From an uncultured bacterium (GTDB lineage Bacteria > Actinomycetota > Actinomycetes > S36-B12): a DNA stretch of 9,068 nucleotides. The stretch lies in assembly GCA_903954205.1 (NCBI GenBank), contig CAJBMR010000283.1, positions 1-9,068 on the forward strand. The letters run 5' to 3'. Numbering within the stretch: the stretch's first letter is position 1; each line of letters begins with the position of its first letter. Shown piece after piece: positions 1 to 6,804 of this stretch. A model generated the notes under the pieces. That model was not told where the DNA came from. It saw only the letters and a list, made by a program, of their open reading frames with translations, and did no database searches. Both the position numbers and the translations under genes were made by a program.

Positions 1-1087
1 CCTCGAAGGCGGGCATGAGCGCGTTGATCCGCACAAGGATCGCGATGCCCTCGGGCGGCACTCCCTCGCCGATGAGGCTCGCGATGTGGGCCGCGACGGC
101 CTGAGCCTCGGCGACCTCGTCGTCGAAGTCGCGCACCTCGGGCTCAGGACCCGGGCCGCACTGCGAGACGAGGCGGCCCGCGCCATCACCCACATCCACA
201 AGCAGCGCATTGGCCAGGGCAACGACGGGCTCCGTGCTGCGGTAGTCGCGGACCAGCCTCACCTCGGTGGCGCCAGGGAAACGGCGTGGGAAGTCGCGCA
301 GGAAGCGGTCGGTGGCACCCGCGAAGGAGTAGATGGTCTGGGCCGCATCGCCCACGACGCAGACGTCGTTGCGATCCCCGAGCCACAGGTCGAGGAGCCG
401 ATGCTGCAGGGGACTGACGTCCTGGAACTCATCGACCGTGAACCACCGGTAGGTCGCCCGGACTTCGTCGAGGATGTCGGGTCGCTCCCCCATGAGGCCG
501 ACGGTCATGAGCAGGACGTCGTCGAAGTCCATAACCCCGCGATCGGACTTGATCTCGTCGTAAGCGGCGTAGACACGCGCGACGTCGGCCGGGGCGAGCG
601 GCGGGGTGCGCTGGACGGACCGCTCCGCATAGTGCTCCGGGTCGACCTCCACCTGCTTGGCCCAGGCGATCTCTGCGACGAGGTCGCGCACGGTGGCCGT
701 GTCGGTCGCCACCGCGCACCGCGATGCAGCCTCCGCGACAAGGGGGGTCGTCTTGGCGAGTACGTCGTGCGGCTGCCCGCCGATGGCCCGTGGCCAGAAG
801 TGCCGGAGCTGCCGGAGGGCGGCGGCGTGGAAGGTGCGCACCTGCATGCCCTCGACGCCGAGCCGCATCAAGCGCTCGCGCATCTCACCCGCAGCGCGTG
901 TGGTGAATGTGACCGCCAGTCCGCGCCTCGGGTCGTGTGCACCGACGCTCACCGCATGGGCGATGCGGTAGGTGACCGCACGCGTCTTGCCGGTCCCGGC
1001 CCCGGCCCAGACCACTACCGGACCACTCACGGACTCCGCTACGGCGCGCTGCTCGGGATCGAGCGCATCGAGGAGGTCGGAGGTCAC
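1..1087 (-). CDS. uvrD2: UvrD2-like ATP-dependent DNA helicase, N-terminal part (3' end outside window)
   Basis: Superfamily 1A 3'-5' DNA helicase of DNA repair; 362 residues are visible and the C-terminus is cut by the left edge. I see Walker A AGAGTGKT at residues 28-35, motif Ia (VTFTTRAAGEM, 59-69), Walker B VDEFQD with D219/E220, motif III VVGDAAQTIYSFAGA near 244-258, and motif IV RDYRST further on. The very short lead before Walker A, the TFHAAALRQLRHFW segment and the MDFDDVLL segment match mycobacterial UvrD2 as I remember it, better than UvrD1/PcrA. The HRDC and C-terminal parts that would confirm UvrD2 lie outside the window. I chose the GTG at 1087 because the homologous start (LDPEQRAVAESVSGP) follows at once. 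An in-frame ATG at 1183 would add 32 proline/arginine-rich residues and overlap the mycoredoxin start. No clear Shine-Dalgarno precedes the GTG; GACGAT lies 6 nt upstream, so a leaderless transcript is possible but unproven. Confidence 0.9.
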   Translation of the reverse strand, partial: MTSDLLDALDPEQRAVAESVSGPVVVWAGAGTGKTRAVTYRIAHAVSVGAHDPRRGLAVTFTTRAAGEMRERLMRLGVEGMQVRTFHAAALRQLRHFWPRAIGGQPHDVLAKTTPLVAEAASRCAVATDTATVRDLVAEIAWAKQVEVDPEHYAERSVQRTPPLAPADVARVYAAYDEIKSDRGVMDFDDVLLMTVGLMGERPDILDEVRATYRWFTVDEFQDVSPLQHRLLDLWLGDRNDVCVVGDAAQTIYSFAGATDRFLRDFPRRFPGATEVRLVRDYRSTEPVVALANALLVDVGDGAGRLVSQCGPGPEPEVRDFDDEVAEAQAVAAHIASLIGEGVPPEGIAILVRINALMPAFE

Positions 1088-1181
1088 GGGGGAATCGTCG
1101 CACCCCGGTCCGACTTCGACGTTCGCGCGTTGCCGGGGTGGCCGCGTTGCCGAGCCGGCCGGGGCAGGGGAGGATCTCCCC
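1088..1181. promoter_or_regulatory. Divergent intergenic region between uvrD2 and mycoredoxin gene
   Basis: These 94 bp must hold the promoters of both uvrD2 (minus) and the mycoredoxin gene (plus). I see no TANNNT-type -10 box in the plus direction. A GGAAT at 1091-1095 resembles the -35 box of SigR/SigH-type oxidative stress promoters, but the match to a GTT box at the right spacing is poor (CTT after 18 nt, GTT after 25 nt). The right end carries a perfect short hairpin listed separately. Confidence 0.5.
1166..1181 (+). promoter_or_regulatory. Ribosome binding site inside a perfect hairpin before mycoredoxin
   Basis: AGGGGAGG at 1166-1173 is a strong Shine-Dalgarno sequence ending 8 nt before the ATG at 1182, and this decides the start. 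The same bases form the left arm of a perfect inverted repeat: GGGGAG (1167-1172), loop GAT, CTCCCC (1176-1181). The right arm abuts the start codon. If it folds in the mRNA it would hide the binding site; on DNA it is a 15-bp near-palindrome that a repressor could use. Confidence 0.6.
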
Positions 1182-1433
1182 ATGTCGACCGAGTCAGCGC
1201 CCCTCACGATGTACACCACGGTCTGGTGCGGCTTCTGCCAGCGCCTCAAGGCCCAGCTCGGCCGCGAGGGCATCGAGGTCGTCGAGGTCGACATCGAAGC
1301 CGATCCCGAGGCTGCGGCATTCGTGGAGGGCGTCAACGGCGGCAATCAGACCGTGCCGACCCTGCTCTTCGCCGACGGCACCACCATGACCAACCCGTCA
1401 CTGGGACAGGTCAAGGCCCAACTCGGACTCTGA
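1182..1433 (+). CDS. mrx1: Mycoredoxin (glutaredoxin-like, mycothiol-dependent)
   Basis: A thioredoxin-fold oxidoreductase of 83 residues that reduces protein-mycothiol mixed disulfides in the cytoplasm. The active site is WCGFC with C16 and C19, near the N-terminus as in glutaredoxins. The cis-proline motif TVP is at 57-59, preceded by VNGGNQ, and the C-terminal segment reads FADGTTMTNPS. The whole chain is collinear with mycobacterial Mrx1 as I recall it (about 84 residues, CGYC active site). The NGGN...TVP pattern and that similarity favour mycoredoxin over NrdH. I chose the ATG at 1182 for its strong Shine-Dalgarno sequence; a longer frame from 972 only reads back through uvrD2. It is divergent from uvrD2 and converges on nudC with 19 bp between stop codons, as is common for this locus in actinobacteria. 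The gene implies that the host makes mycothiol. Confidence 0.92.
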   Translation: MSTESAPLTMYTTVWCGFCQRLKAQLGREGIEVVEVDIEADPEAAAFVEGVNGGNQTVPTLLFADGTTMTNPSLGQVKAQLGL

Positions 1434-1452
1434 CGCTCCTCGCACGCATCGC
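1434..1452. other. Short convergent intergenic gap
   Basis: Only 19 bp separate the stop codons of the mycoredoxin gene and nudC. I see no hairpin followed by a T-run in either direction, so if transcription stops here it is not at a standard intrinsic terminator. Confidence 0.5.
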
Positions 1453-2367
1453 CTAGGGGCGGATCCAGTCTCCGCTCATCGGTTCGCCATACCAGCGCTC
1501 GATCAGTCGTCGCGCGATGGAGACGGCGGGCGGCAGCGCCACCTCGCCTGATTTGCACGCCGCCGCGAGCTCCTCCCGAGAGAACCAGCGTGCTTCCACG
1601 ATCTCCTCGCCATCGACGACGATGTCCGTGCTCGTGGCCCAGGCGTGATAGCCGAGCATGAGCGAGCACGGGAAGGGCCAGGGCTGACTGCCCAGATACG
1701 TCATCGCACCGACGGTGACGCCAGCCTCTTCCAGGATCTCGCGACGCACGGCTGCCTCGGCGGACTCACCCGGCTCGACGAAACCCGCAAGCGTAGAAAA
1801 CCACGACGGCTGCCAGCGGCCCTGCCGGCCCAGCAGCGCGCGATCATCCTCATCGAGCACGAGCACGATCACGGCCGGATCCGTGCGCGGATAGTGCTCA
1901 CTGCCCTCCTCCGGGCACCGGCGTACCCAACCGGCCTGCGCCGGGACGGTGATCGCCCCGCACCGCGAGCACCGCGCATGCGCCCCGTGCCAGTTGTCGA
2001 GTGCGATCGCCGTCGTCGCCAGGGCCACCTCATCGCCACTCAACTCGGCGCCCACTTCGCGAAGGCCCGCTTGCGGACCCTCGACGGGCATGCGCGCCGC
2101 AAACCAAGTGGTCCCGGCGGAGTCGGTGCCCAGCAGGAGCCGCTCGGCATCAGCGGCCACGTCGGACGTGCGTATCGGACGCAGGTGCGCCGGTGGGGAG
2201 TCCACCGCGATCTTCCCGTCGTGGACGGGAAGCACCCGCGTGCGCTCATCCGCCCAGGCCTGTGCCAGCCAGTCGTCGTCAGATCGAAACTCCGCAAGGC
2301 GATCGATTCCGCCGCGGGCGAGGGCCAGGTCCGCGAGCAGGGCGGAATCGGTCATGGGCTGCGGCAT
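1453..2367 (-). CDS. nudC: NAD(+)/NADH pyrophosphatase, NudC-type Nudix hydrolase
   Basis: Hydrolyses NADH/NAD+ to NMN(H) and AMP, and in this family also removes NAD caps from RNA; cytoplasmic, metal dependent. The protein has 304 residues. The N-terminal domain (about 1-125) is variable as in the family. A zinc-ribbon segment has C133, C136 and C151, but no cysteine at the expected fourth position (H158 is the nearest alternative). The Nudix box is perfect: G195-x5-E201-x7-R209-E210-I-L-E213-E214-x-G216. The NudC hallmark SQPWPFP follows at 227-233, which separates it from other Nudix enzymes. I took the ATG at 2367; a second ATG four codons later (2355) is also possible. There is no convincing Shine-Dalgarno. 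TACCCT at 2379-2374 sits 6 nt before the ATG, as in leaderless actinobacterial transcripts. It is convergent with the mycoredoxin gene and divergent from the acyltransferase. Confidence 0.93.
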   Translation of the reverse strand: MPQPMTDSALLADLALARGGIDRLAEFRSDDDWLAQAWADERTRVLPVHDGKIAVDSPPAHLRPIRTSDVAADAERLLLGTDSAGTTWFAARMPVEGPQAGLREVGAELSGDEVALATTAIALDNWHGAHARCSRCGAITVPAQAGWVRRCPEEGSEHYPRTDPAVIVLVLDEDDRALLGRQGRWQPSWFSTLAGFVEPGESAEAAVRREILEEAGVTVGAMTYLGSQPWPFPCSLMLGYHAWATSTDIVVDGEEIVEARWFSREELAAACKSGEVALPPAVSIARRLIERWYGEPMSGDWIRP

Positions 2368-2432
2368 GGCCCGAGGGTAGCCGTGCCCGTGCGTGGGACG
2401 ATGGGGCCTTCACGCACGAGGCGAGAGGTGAC
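2368..2432. promoter_or_regulatory. Divergent promoter region nudC / acyltransferase with an inverted repeat
   Basis: The 65-bp region contains a perfect 8-bp inverted repeat, CGTGCGTG (2388-2395) and CACGCACG (2411-2418), separated by 15 nt. In RNA the stem could gain two G-U pairs (2396-2410 and 2397-2409). It sits between two divergent genes and ends 14 nt before the acyltransferase start. It could be an operator or a 5'-UTR hairpin. AGGGTA at 2374-2379 reads TACCCT on the minus strand, a candidate -10 box for nudC. For the plus strand I see no clear -35/-10 pair. Confidence 0.45.
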
Positions 2433-3668
2433 ATGGCGATCTTCATCCGGCAGCTGACCGGTATTCGCTTCGTCGCCGCCTTCTGGGTGCTGCTCTACCA
2501 CCTCCAGGATCCACTGGATCGCATCGGCGTCATGGACATCCCGGTGCTCAGCGACGTGATCCGGGTCGGGCGACTGGGCGTGGACCTGTTCTTCGCCCTC
2601 TCGGGCTTCATCATCGCCCACACCTACCTCACCCGCATGGGGCCACGGCTCTCCCTCGGCTCCGCCGCGAACTTCTGGTGGCTTCGCCTCGCGCGCATCT
2701 ATCCGGTGCACTTCGTCATGCTCAACGTCGCGGGGCTTGCTGTCATCGCGCAGGTGTGGATCACTGGCGTGGAGAAGGACCGCCCCTGGCTCAATGCCTG
2801 GGACTACATGCGCAACCTCCTCCTCATCCAGGAGTGGGGCCCGCACCCGGATCGCGGTTGGAACGTCGTCGCGTGGTCACTCTCGATGGAGTGGCTCGCC
2901 TATCTGTTCTTCCCGCTACTGGTGCTGCTCCTCTACCTCCTCCACAAGCGTGTGCCGACCCCCGTCCTGCTGCTGGCGTGGCTTGCCGCGATGGCGCCAC
3001 TGCTCTGGCGTGGCAGTCTCACGATCGATCCCTACTACACCGATCTCTGGGGCTCCGTCATCCGCGTCCTCACGGAGTTCACTGCGGGAGCGATCACCTA
3101 TCTCATCGTGCTGCGACTTATCCCTGCGGGCGCGAGCGACCCGAGTCCGCGCGTAGAGCGCGTGGCGACCGCTGTCACGTGGCTCATGCCGGCGGTCGTG
3201 GTCGCCGCCGCCGTATTCCTTGGCCGCTGGACGGCCGCTCAGTCACCACTCACCCTCAACGACCCCGACGCCGAGCCGCTGCCCCCCTTCTTCCACCTGT
3301 GGCTCGTGCCCCCGCTCATCATCTGGATCGGTGCGCTTGCCCTTTCGCGTCACGGTCAGGCGCGATGGCTGGGCACCGACACCCTCATCCTCGGCGGCGT
3401 CGTGTCCTACTCGCTCTACATGACGCACCTCGTGTGGTTCGGGGTCTGGCGCGCCGGCATGAACGCCGTCGGAATCGAGTCGGGCCCGATCTACGCCCTG
3501 TCGGTGGTCCTCGCCATCGCCGGATCCTTCGTCATCGCCTGGCTCATGTGGCGCATCGTCGAAGAACCCTGTCGCCGCTGGTTGCGCAAGCTCATCGGGG
3601 TGAAGGCCGTCGCCCCGGAGGAGACCACGGCGGATCCCGACGCGCGCCGGGAGATCAAGGACAGCTGA
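2433..3668 (+). CDS. OafA/YrhL-type membrane acyltransferase (acyltransferase 3 family)
   Basis: Integral membrane O-acyltransferase of 411 residues. Members move acetyl or other acyl groups onto sugars of surface polysaccharides, lipids or secondary metabolites; the substrate here cannot be read from sequence. Family signs: RQLTGIRFVAAFWVLLYH at the N-terminus with the R-x10-H pair R12/H23, VDLFFALSGFIIAHTY at 50-65, FWWLRLARIYPVHF at 81-94, WSLSMEWLAYLFFP at 148-161, SYSLYMTHLVWF at 325-336, and EEPCRRWLRK at 377-386. About ten hydrophobic segments span 11-374. There is no SGNH domain; the tail (387-411) is short and charged. I start at the ATG 2433 because family homology begins there and GAGAGG lies 4 nt upstream; the open frame back to 2001 is antisense to nudC. 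It lies between nudC and adnB, where I recall mycobacteria having an ion-channel-like gene on the other strand, so it looks like a local insertion or replacement. Its stop overlaps the end of adnB. Confidence 0.9.
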   Translation: MAIFIRQLTGIRFVAAFWVLLYHLQDPLDRIGVMDIPVLSDVIRVGRLGVDLFFALSGFIIAHTYLTRMGPRLSLGSAANFWWLRLARIYPVHFVMLNVAGLAVIAQVWITGVEKDRPWLNAWDYMRNLLLIQEWGPHPDRGWNVVAWSLSMEWLAYLFFPLLVLLLYLLHKRVPTPVLLLAWLAAMAPLLWRGSLTIDPYYTDLWGSVIRVLTEFTAGAITYLIVLRLIPAGASDPSPRVERVATAVTWLMPAVVVAAAVFLGRWTAAQSPLTLNDPDAEPLPPFFHLWLVPPLIIWIGALALSRHGQARWLGTDTLILGGVVSYSLYMTHLVWFGVWRAGMNAVGIESGPIYALSVVLAIAGSFVIAWLMWRIVEEPCRRWLRKLIGVKAVAPEETTADPDARREIKDS

Positions 3669-6600
3669 GCAGTCGCTCCACGTCCACGCGGTCGAGCAGT
3701 CGCTCGGGCCGGACGACCTCACCGGTGCGCACGAGCACGAAGGCCGCGTCGATCTGCTCGAGGGGAACGGCGGCGATCTGGGACCACGCCAGCCGATAGA
3801 TGGCCAGCTGGAGGTCGCTCAGGCTGCCCCTCCCACCGGACTTCCAGTCGACGACCTCCACTCCCCCGTCGGCGGAGGCGAAGACGGCGTCGATGCGGCC
3901 GCGCACCACACGACCGCCGATCGCGAGAGCGAAGGGCTCCTCCACGGCAAGCGGCGATCGGGCGGCGTAGGGCGTGCGCCGGAAGGCCGCGCGCAGCGCG
4001 GCGAGATCGAGATCGGTGTCGAGGTCATCTGCAGCGTCGAGCTCCTCGAGGTCGAAGAGCGTCTGCACGGCGTACTGACCCTCAATCCAGGAGTGCAACT
4101 CCGTGCCCAGTCGCGCCGCGGGGTGCGGGCGCTTCGGCATGGGCCGCGCAAGATCAAGTGCATAAGCGTCAGGGTCCTGAGCGAGTTGCACCAGGGCCGT
4201 CGCGGAGAGGTCGTCGGGCACGCGCACCGCGATGGGGGCACGTGCGCGACGAGCCTCCTCAAGCAGCGCGACGATGTCGGAATCCCAAGAGTCGACGAGC
4301 GCGCGCTCGTCTCCACCCAGGGGATCGGGCATGTGCACCGGTGTCTCGCGCGCCGCCCTGACCTCGCGGGCGACGTCGCGCAGGATGCCAGCGCGCGCGG
4401 GATCCTGCTCCGCGGGCCAGGGCGTCACCCGCGCGTCGATAGCGGGGTTGGTCGCGCCATCGGGCGGCTCGGGAGCCCACACAGCCACGTGTCCGCCGTG
4501 CTCGTCACACCAATCCCGGATCTCCTGGAGGAACGGTCCGGGGCCACGCGGGCGCTGCTGCGAGGGTCCCCACCAGTGCCCGCTCACGGTGAGGCTGTGC
4601 TCGGCCCGGGTCAGGGCGACGTAGGCGAGCCTGCGCTCCTCGAGCAGCTCCGCATCGCTTGAGCGCGCGACGAACTCGCGGTGATCCTTGGCGCGCGGCT
4701 CGGAATCACGATCGGGGAACGCCGCAAGGTGCGCGGGAGCATCGGGATGGAGTGCCCACGGCACCACCGCTGCGCTCGCTGGCCATCGGTCGCGGCCGCG
4801 ACCGCTCGGGAAGACCGCCTGGCACATGCCGGGGATGACGACGTGGGGGAATTCCAGGCCCTTGGCGCGATGGGCCGTCATGAGCACGACGGCGTCACCG
4901 GTGGGAATCTCATCGCGCCGGGGAGACTCGTCGTAGCGTTCCGCCTCGCGCAGGCGAGCGAGGAAGGCGCTCAGCCCTGCCCCCGCGCCGCGCGACATGC
5001 GCGCAGCGAGCTCCTTGAAGTCAGCGAGTGCGCGGGAGTTGTCGGCGGCATCGGGCCCGATGCCTGCTTCGACCCCCAGCCCCGTCGTGCGCAGCACGCG
5101 CGAGATGAGGTCGACGCACGGCTCATCGATGTGACGGCGCAGGCGGCGGATCTCCGCCGTCAGTCGCGTGAGGCGATGCACGGCTGGCGGGGACAGGCGT
5201 GCATCGCCGTCGGTCGCCAGCGCCGCCTCGATGGTCTCGGCCAGACTCGGACGATCGACGGGATCACTGCCTAGGACGGCCAGGCGCAGAGCCGCATCAA
5301 GATCAGGCGTGCCGCCGGGCGCGCGCGCGGATGCGGGCGACAGGGATCCCAGCGCGGCGAGATCCCTCAGTCCGATGCGCCAGCGGGGGCCGGTGAGCAG
5401 GCGCACGAGCGCAGGGTCTGAGGCAGGATCGTCGAGAACCTCGAGCAAGGCACGTAGCTCAGCAACGACGGGGACCTGCAGGAGCGCGGCGGCTCCGACC
5501 AGCCGGGTGGGCACGCCGCGTCGCCTCAACTCGGAATCGACGTCGACGAGGGTGGCCGCCGTGCGCGCGAGCACGGCAATCCCCTCCCAACTGCCATGGC
5601 GTCTGTGCAGGTCGACGATTCGATCGCATACCCATGACACCTCGTCGTCGTGCGTGTCGTGGAGGGCGACGACAACCTCGCCGGGACCTCGGCCCGCGGC
5701 AGCGGCTCGCAGGGGTTCTACCCCGGGATGCACCGCGCGCAGCGGGCCCGCGACATCGTTGGCCAGGGCGAGGATGCGCGGGGCGGAGCGCCGATTGTCG
5801 ACGAGTGGATAGCGCCGAGCCGGTCCCGCGCCGTCCGCCCGGGGGAAGTGGTGAGGGAAGTGATCGATGTTGGCCACGCTCGCCCCGCGCCACTCGTAGA
5901 TGGCCTGGCAGGGATCGCCCACGGCCGTGACCGGGTGGCCCTCGGCGAACACCTGCTGCAGGAGCACTCGCTGCGCGGCAGAGGTGTCCTGGTATTCGTC
6001 GAGAAGCACGAAGCGATAGCGCTGGCGGAGTTCGTCGCGGACGTCGGGTGCCATGCGGACAATGGTGAGCGCGAGGCGCACCTGGTCGGCGAAGTCGACG
6101 CAGTGCTCAGCGAGCTTGGCTTCGCGGAACTCCTCAACGAGGCCGCACAGCGCTGCGCGCAGGCGCGCCGCGGCGAGCATGTCCCGGCCGATCGCCTGCA
6201 GACTCGGCAGCGACTCCAGCCAGTCGATGAGGTCCGTGGAGTGGGCCAGGAGTCCTTCGGGCTCGAGATCGAGCTCGGCGAGTGCATCGTCGAGTGCGAG
6301 GACAGACTCGATCAGGGACACCGGGGAGCGGCCGAGGCCCGCCAGCGGCAGCGCCGAAGACCGCACGACGCGCGCCGCGAGGACCTGACGAGCACCATCG
6401 GCCAGGACGACCGCGTCGGGCTCGAGACCCAGGCGTACGCCGTGATCGCGCAGCAGGCGACTGGCGAAGGAGTGGTACGTCGAGATCGCGGGCTCGATCG
6501 CGCCGGAGTCGGCAAGGCCCTCGGGGAGCAGGCCCTCGCGGTCGGCGCGCAGGAGGAGACGGCGTGTGCGCGTGAGCAACTCTCCGGCGGCCTTGGTGGT

Positions 6601-6804
6601 GAAGGTGAGGCCGAGCACCTCATCAGGAAGTGCAAGGCCCTCCATCACGAGCCACAGCACCCGCGCCGACATGACCGTGGTCTTGCCCGAGCCCGCTCCG
6701 GCGACGATTGCTGATGGCTCGGCGGGGCTGCTCACCGCAGCCCACTGCTCATCGCTGAGGGGATGACCCAGGACCGACTCGACGGCTGCGCGACTCTCAC
6801 TCAT
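3655..6804 (-). CDS. adnB: AdnB: motor-nuclease subunit of the AdnAB double-strand-break resection complex
   Basis: UvrD-like helicase fused to a RecB-type nuclease, 1049 residues, a usual AdnB length. It drives DNA unwinding and cuts one strand during break resection before RecA loading. Helicase motifs are complete: Walker A AGAGSGKT (35-42), Ia LTFTTKAAGEL (66-76), Walker B LLDEYQD with D269/E270, III VGDPCQAIYEWRG (295-307), IV around DNRRS (336-340), V LMTAHRAKGLEF (641-652), VI LEERRLAYVALTRAEH (721-736). Nuclease residues: H904, D972 in RGRIDAVF, D986 and K988 in VVDWKSG, then the QLAIYRLA helix. I start at the ATG 6804, which shares the ATGA overlap with the adnA stop and has GAGGTG at 6815-6810, 5 nt upstream. 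Starting at 6858 would add 18 residues inside adnA. The overlap predicts translational coupling and about equal synthesis. The 3' end overlaps the convergent acyltransferase by 14 bp. Confidence 0.93.
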   Translation of the reverse strand: MSESRAAVESVLGHPLSDEQWAAVSSPAEPSAIVAGAGSGKTTVMSARVLWLVMEGLALPDEVLGLTFTTKAAGELLTRTRRLLLRADREGLLPEGLADSGAIEPAISTYHSFASRLLRDHGVRLGLEPDAVVLADGARQVLAARVVRSSALPLAGLGRSPVSLIESVLALDDALAELDLEPEGLLAHSTDLIDWLESLPSLQAIGRDMLAAARLRAALCGLVEEFREAKLAEHCVDFADQVRLALTIVRMAPDVRDELRQRYRFVLLDEYQDTSAAQRVLLQQVFAEGHPVTAVGDPCQAIYEWRGASVANIDHFPHHFPRADGAGPARRYPLVDNRRSAPRILALANDVAGPLRAVHPGVEPLRAAAAGRGPGEVVVALHDTHDDEVSWVCDRIVDLHRRHGSWEGIAVLARTAATLVDVDSELRRRGVPTRLVGAAALLQVPVVAELRALLEVLDDPASDPALVRLLTGPRWRIGLRDLAALGSLSPASARAPGGTPDLDAALRLAVLGSDPVDRPSLAETIEAALATDGDARLSPPAVHRLTRLTAEIRRLRRHIDEPCVDLISRVLRTTGLGVEAGIGPDAADNSRALADFKELAARMSRGAGAGLSAFLARLREAERYDESPRRDEIPTGDAVVLMTAHRAKGLEFPHVVIPGMCQAVFPSGRGRDRWPASAAVVPWALHPDAPAHLAAFPDRDSEPRAKDHREFVARSSDAELLEERRLAYVALTRAEHSLTVSGHWWGPSQQRPRGPGPFLQEIRDWCDEHGGHVAVWAPEPPDGATNPAIDARVTPWPAEQDPARAGILRDVAREVRAARETPVHMPDPLGGDERALVDSWDSDIVALLEEARRARAPIAVRVPDDLSATALVQLAQDPDAYALDLARPMPKRPHPAARLGTELHSWIEGQYAVQTLFDLEELDAADDLDTDLDLAALRAAFRRTPYAARSPLAVEEPFALAIGGRVVRGRIDAVFASADGGVEVVDWKSGGRGSLSDLQLAIYRLAWSQIAAVPLEQIDAAFVLVRTGEVVRPERLLDRVDVERLLSCP

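Noticed and set aside
86..1456. Long plus-strand open frame of 456 codons
   Set aside because: It is antisense to uvrD2, which carries clear helicase motifs without a break, and then runs out of frame through mycoredoxin. Long open antisense frames are expected at this GC content.
3667..3705. Direct repeat GAGCAGTCGCTC at 3667-3678 and 3694-3705
   Set aside because: Both copies encode ERLL in the last residues of AdnB, in frame and 27 bp apart. A small peptide-level repeat in a helix explains it better than a regulatory element.
2678..3799. Plus-strand open frame of 373 codons overlapping the acyltransferase
   Set aside because: It is another frame of the acyltransferase, rich in Arg/His/Pro as expected for an off-frame reading, and the true frame has family motifs throughout.
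5650..6714. Plus-strand open frame of 354 codons inside adnB
   Set aside because: It is the complement of well-conserved AdnB motor motifs. The translation has no recognisable domain.
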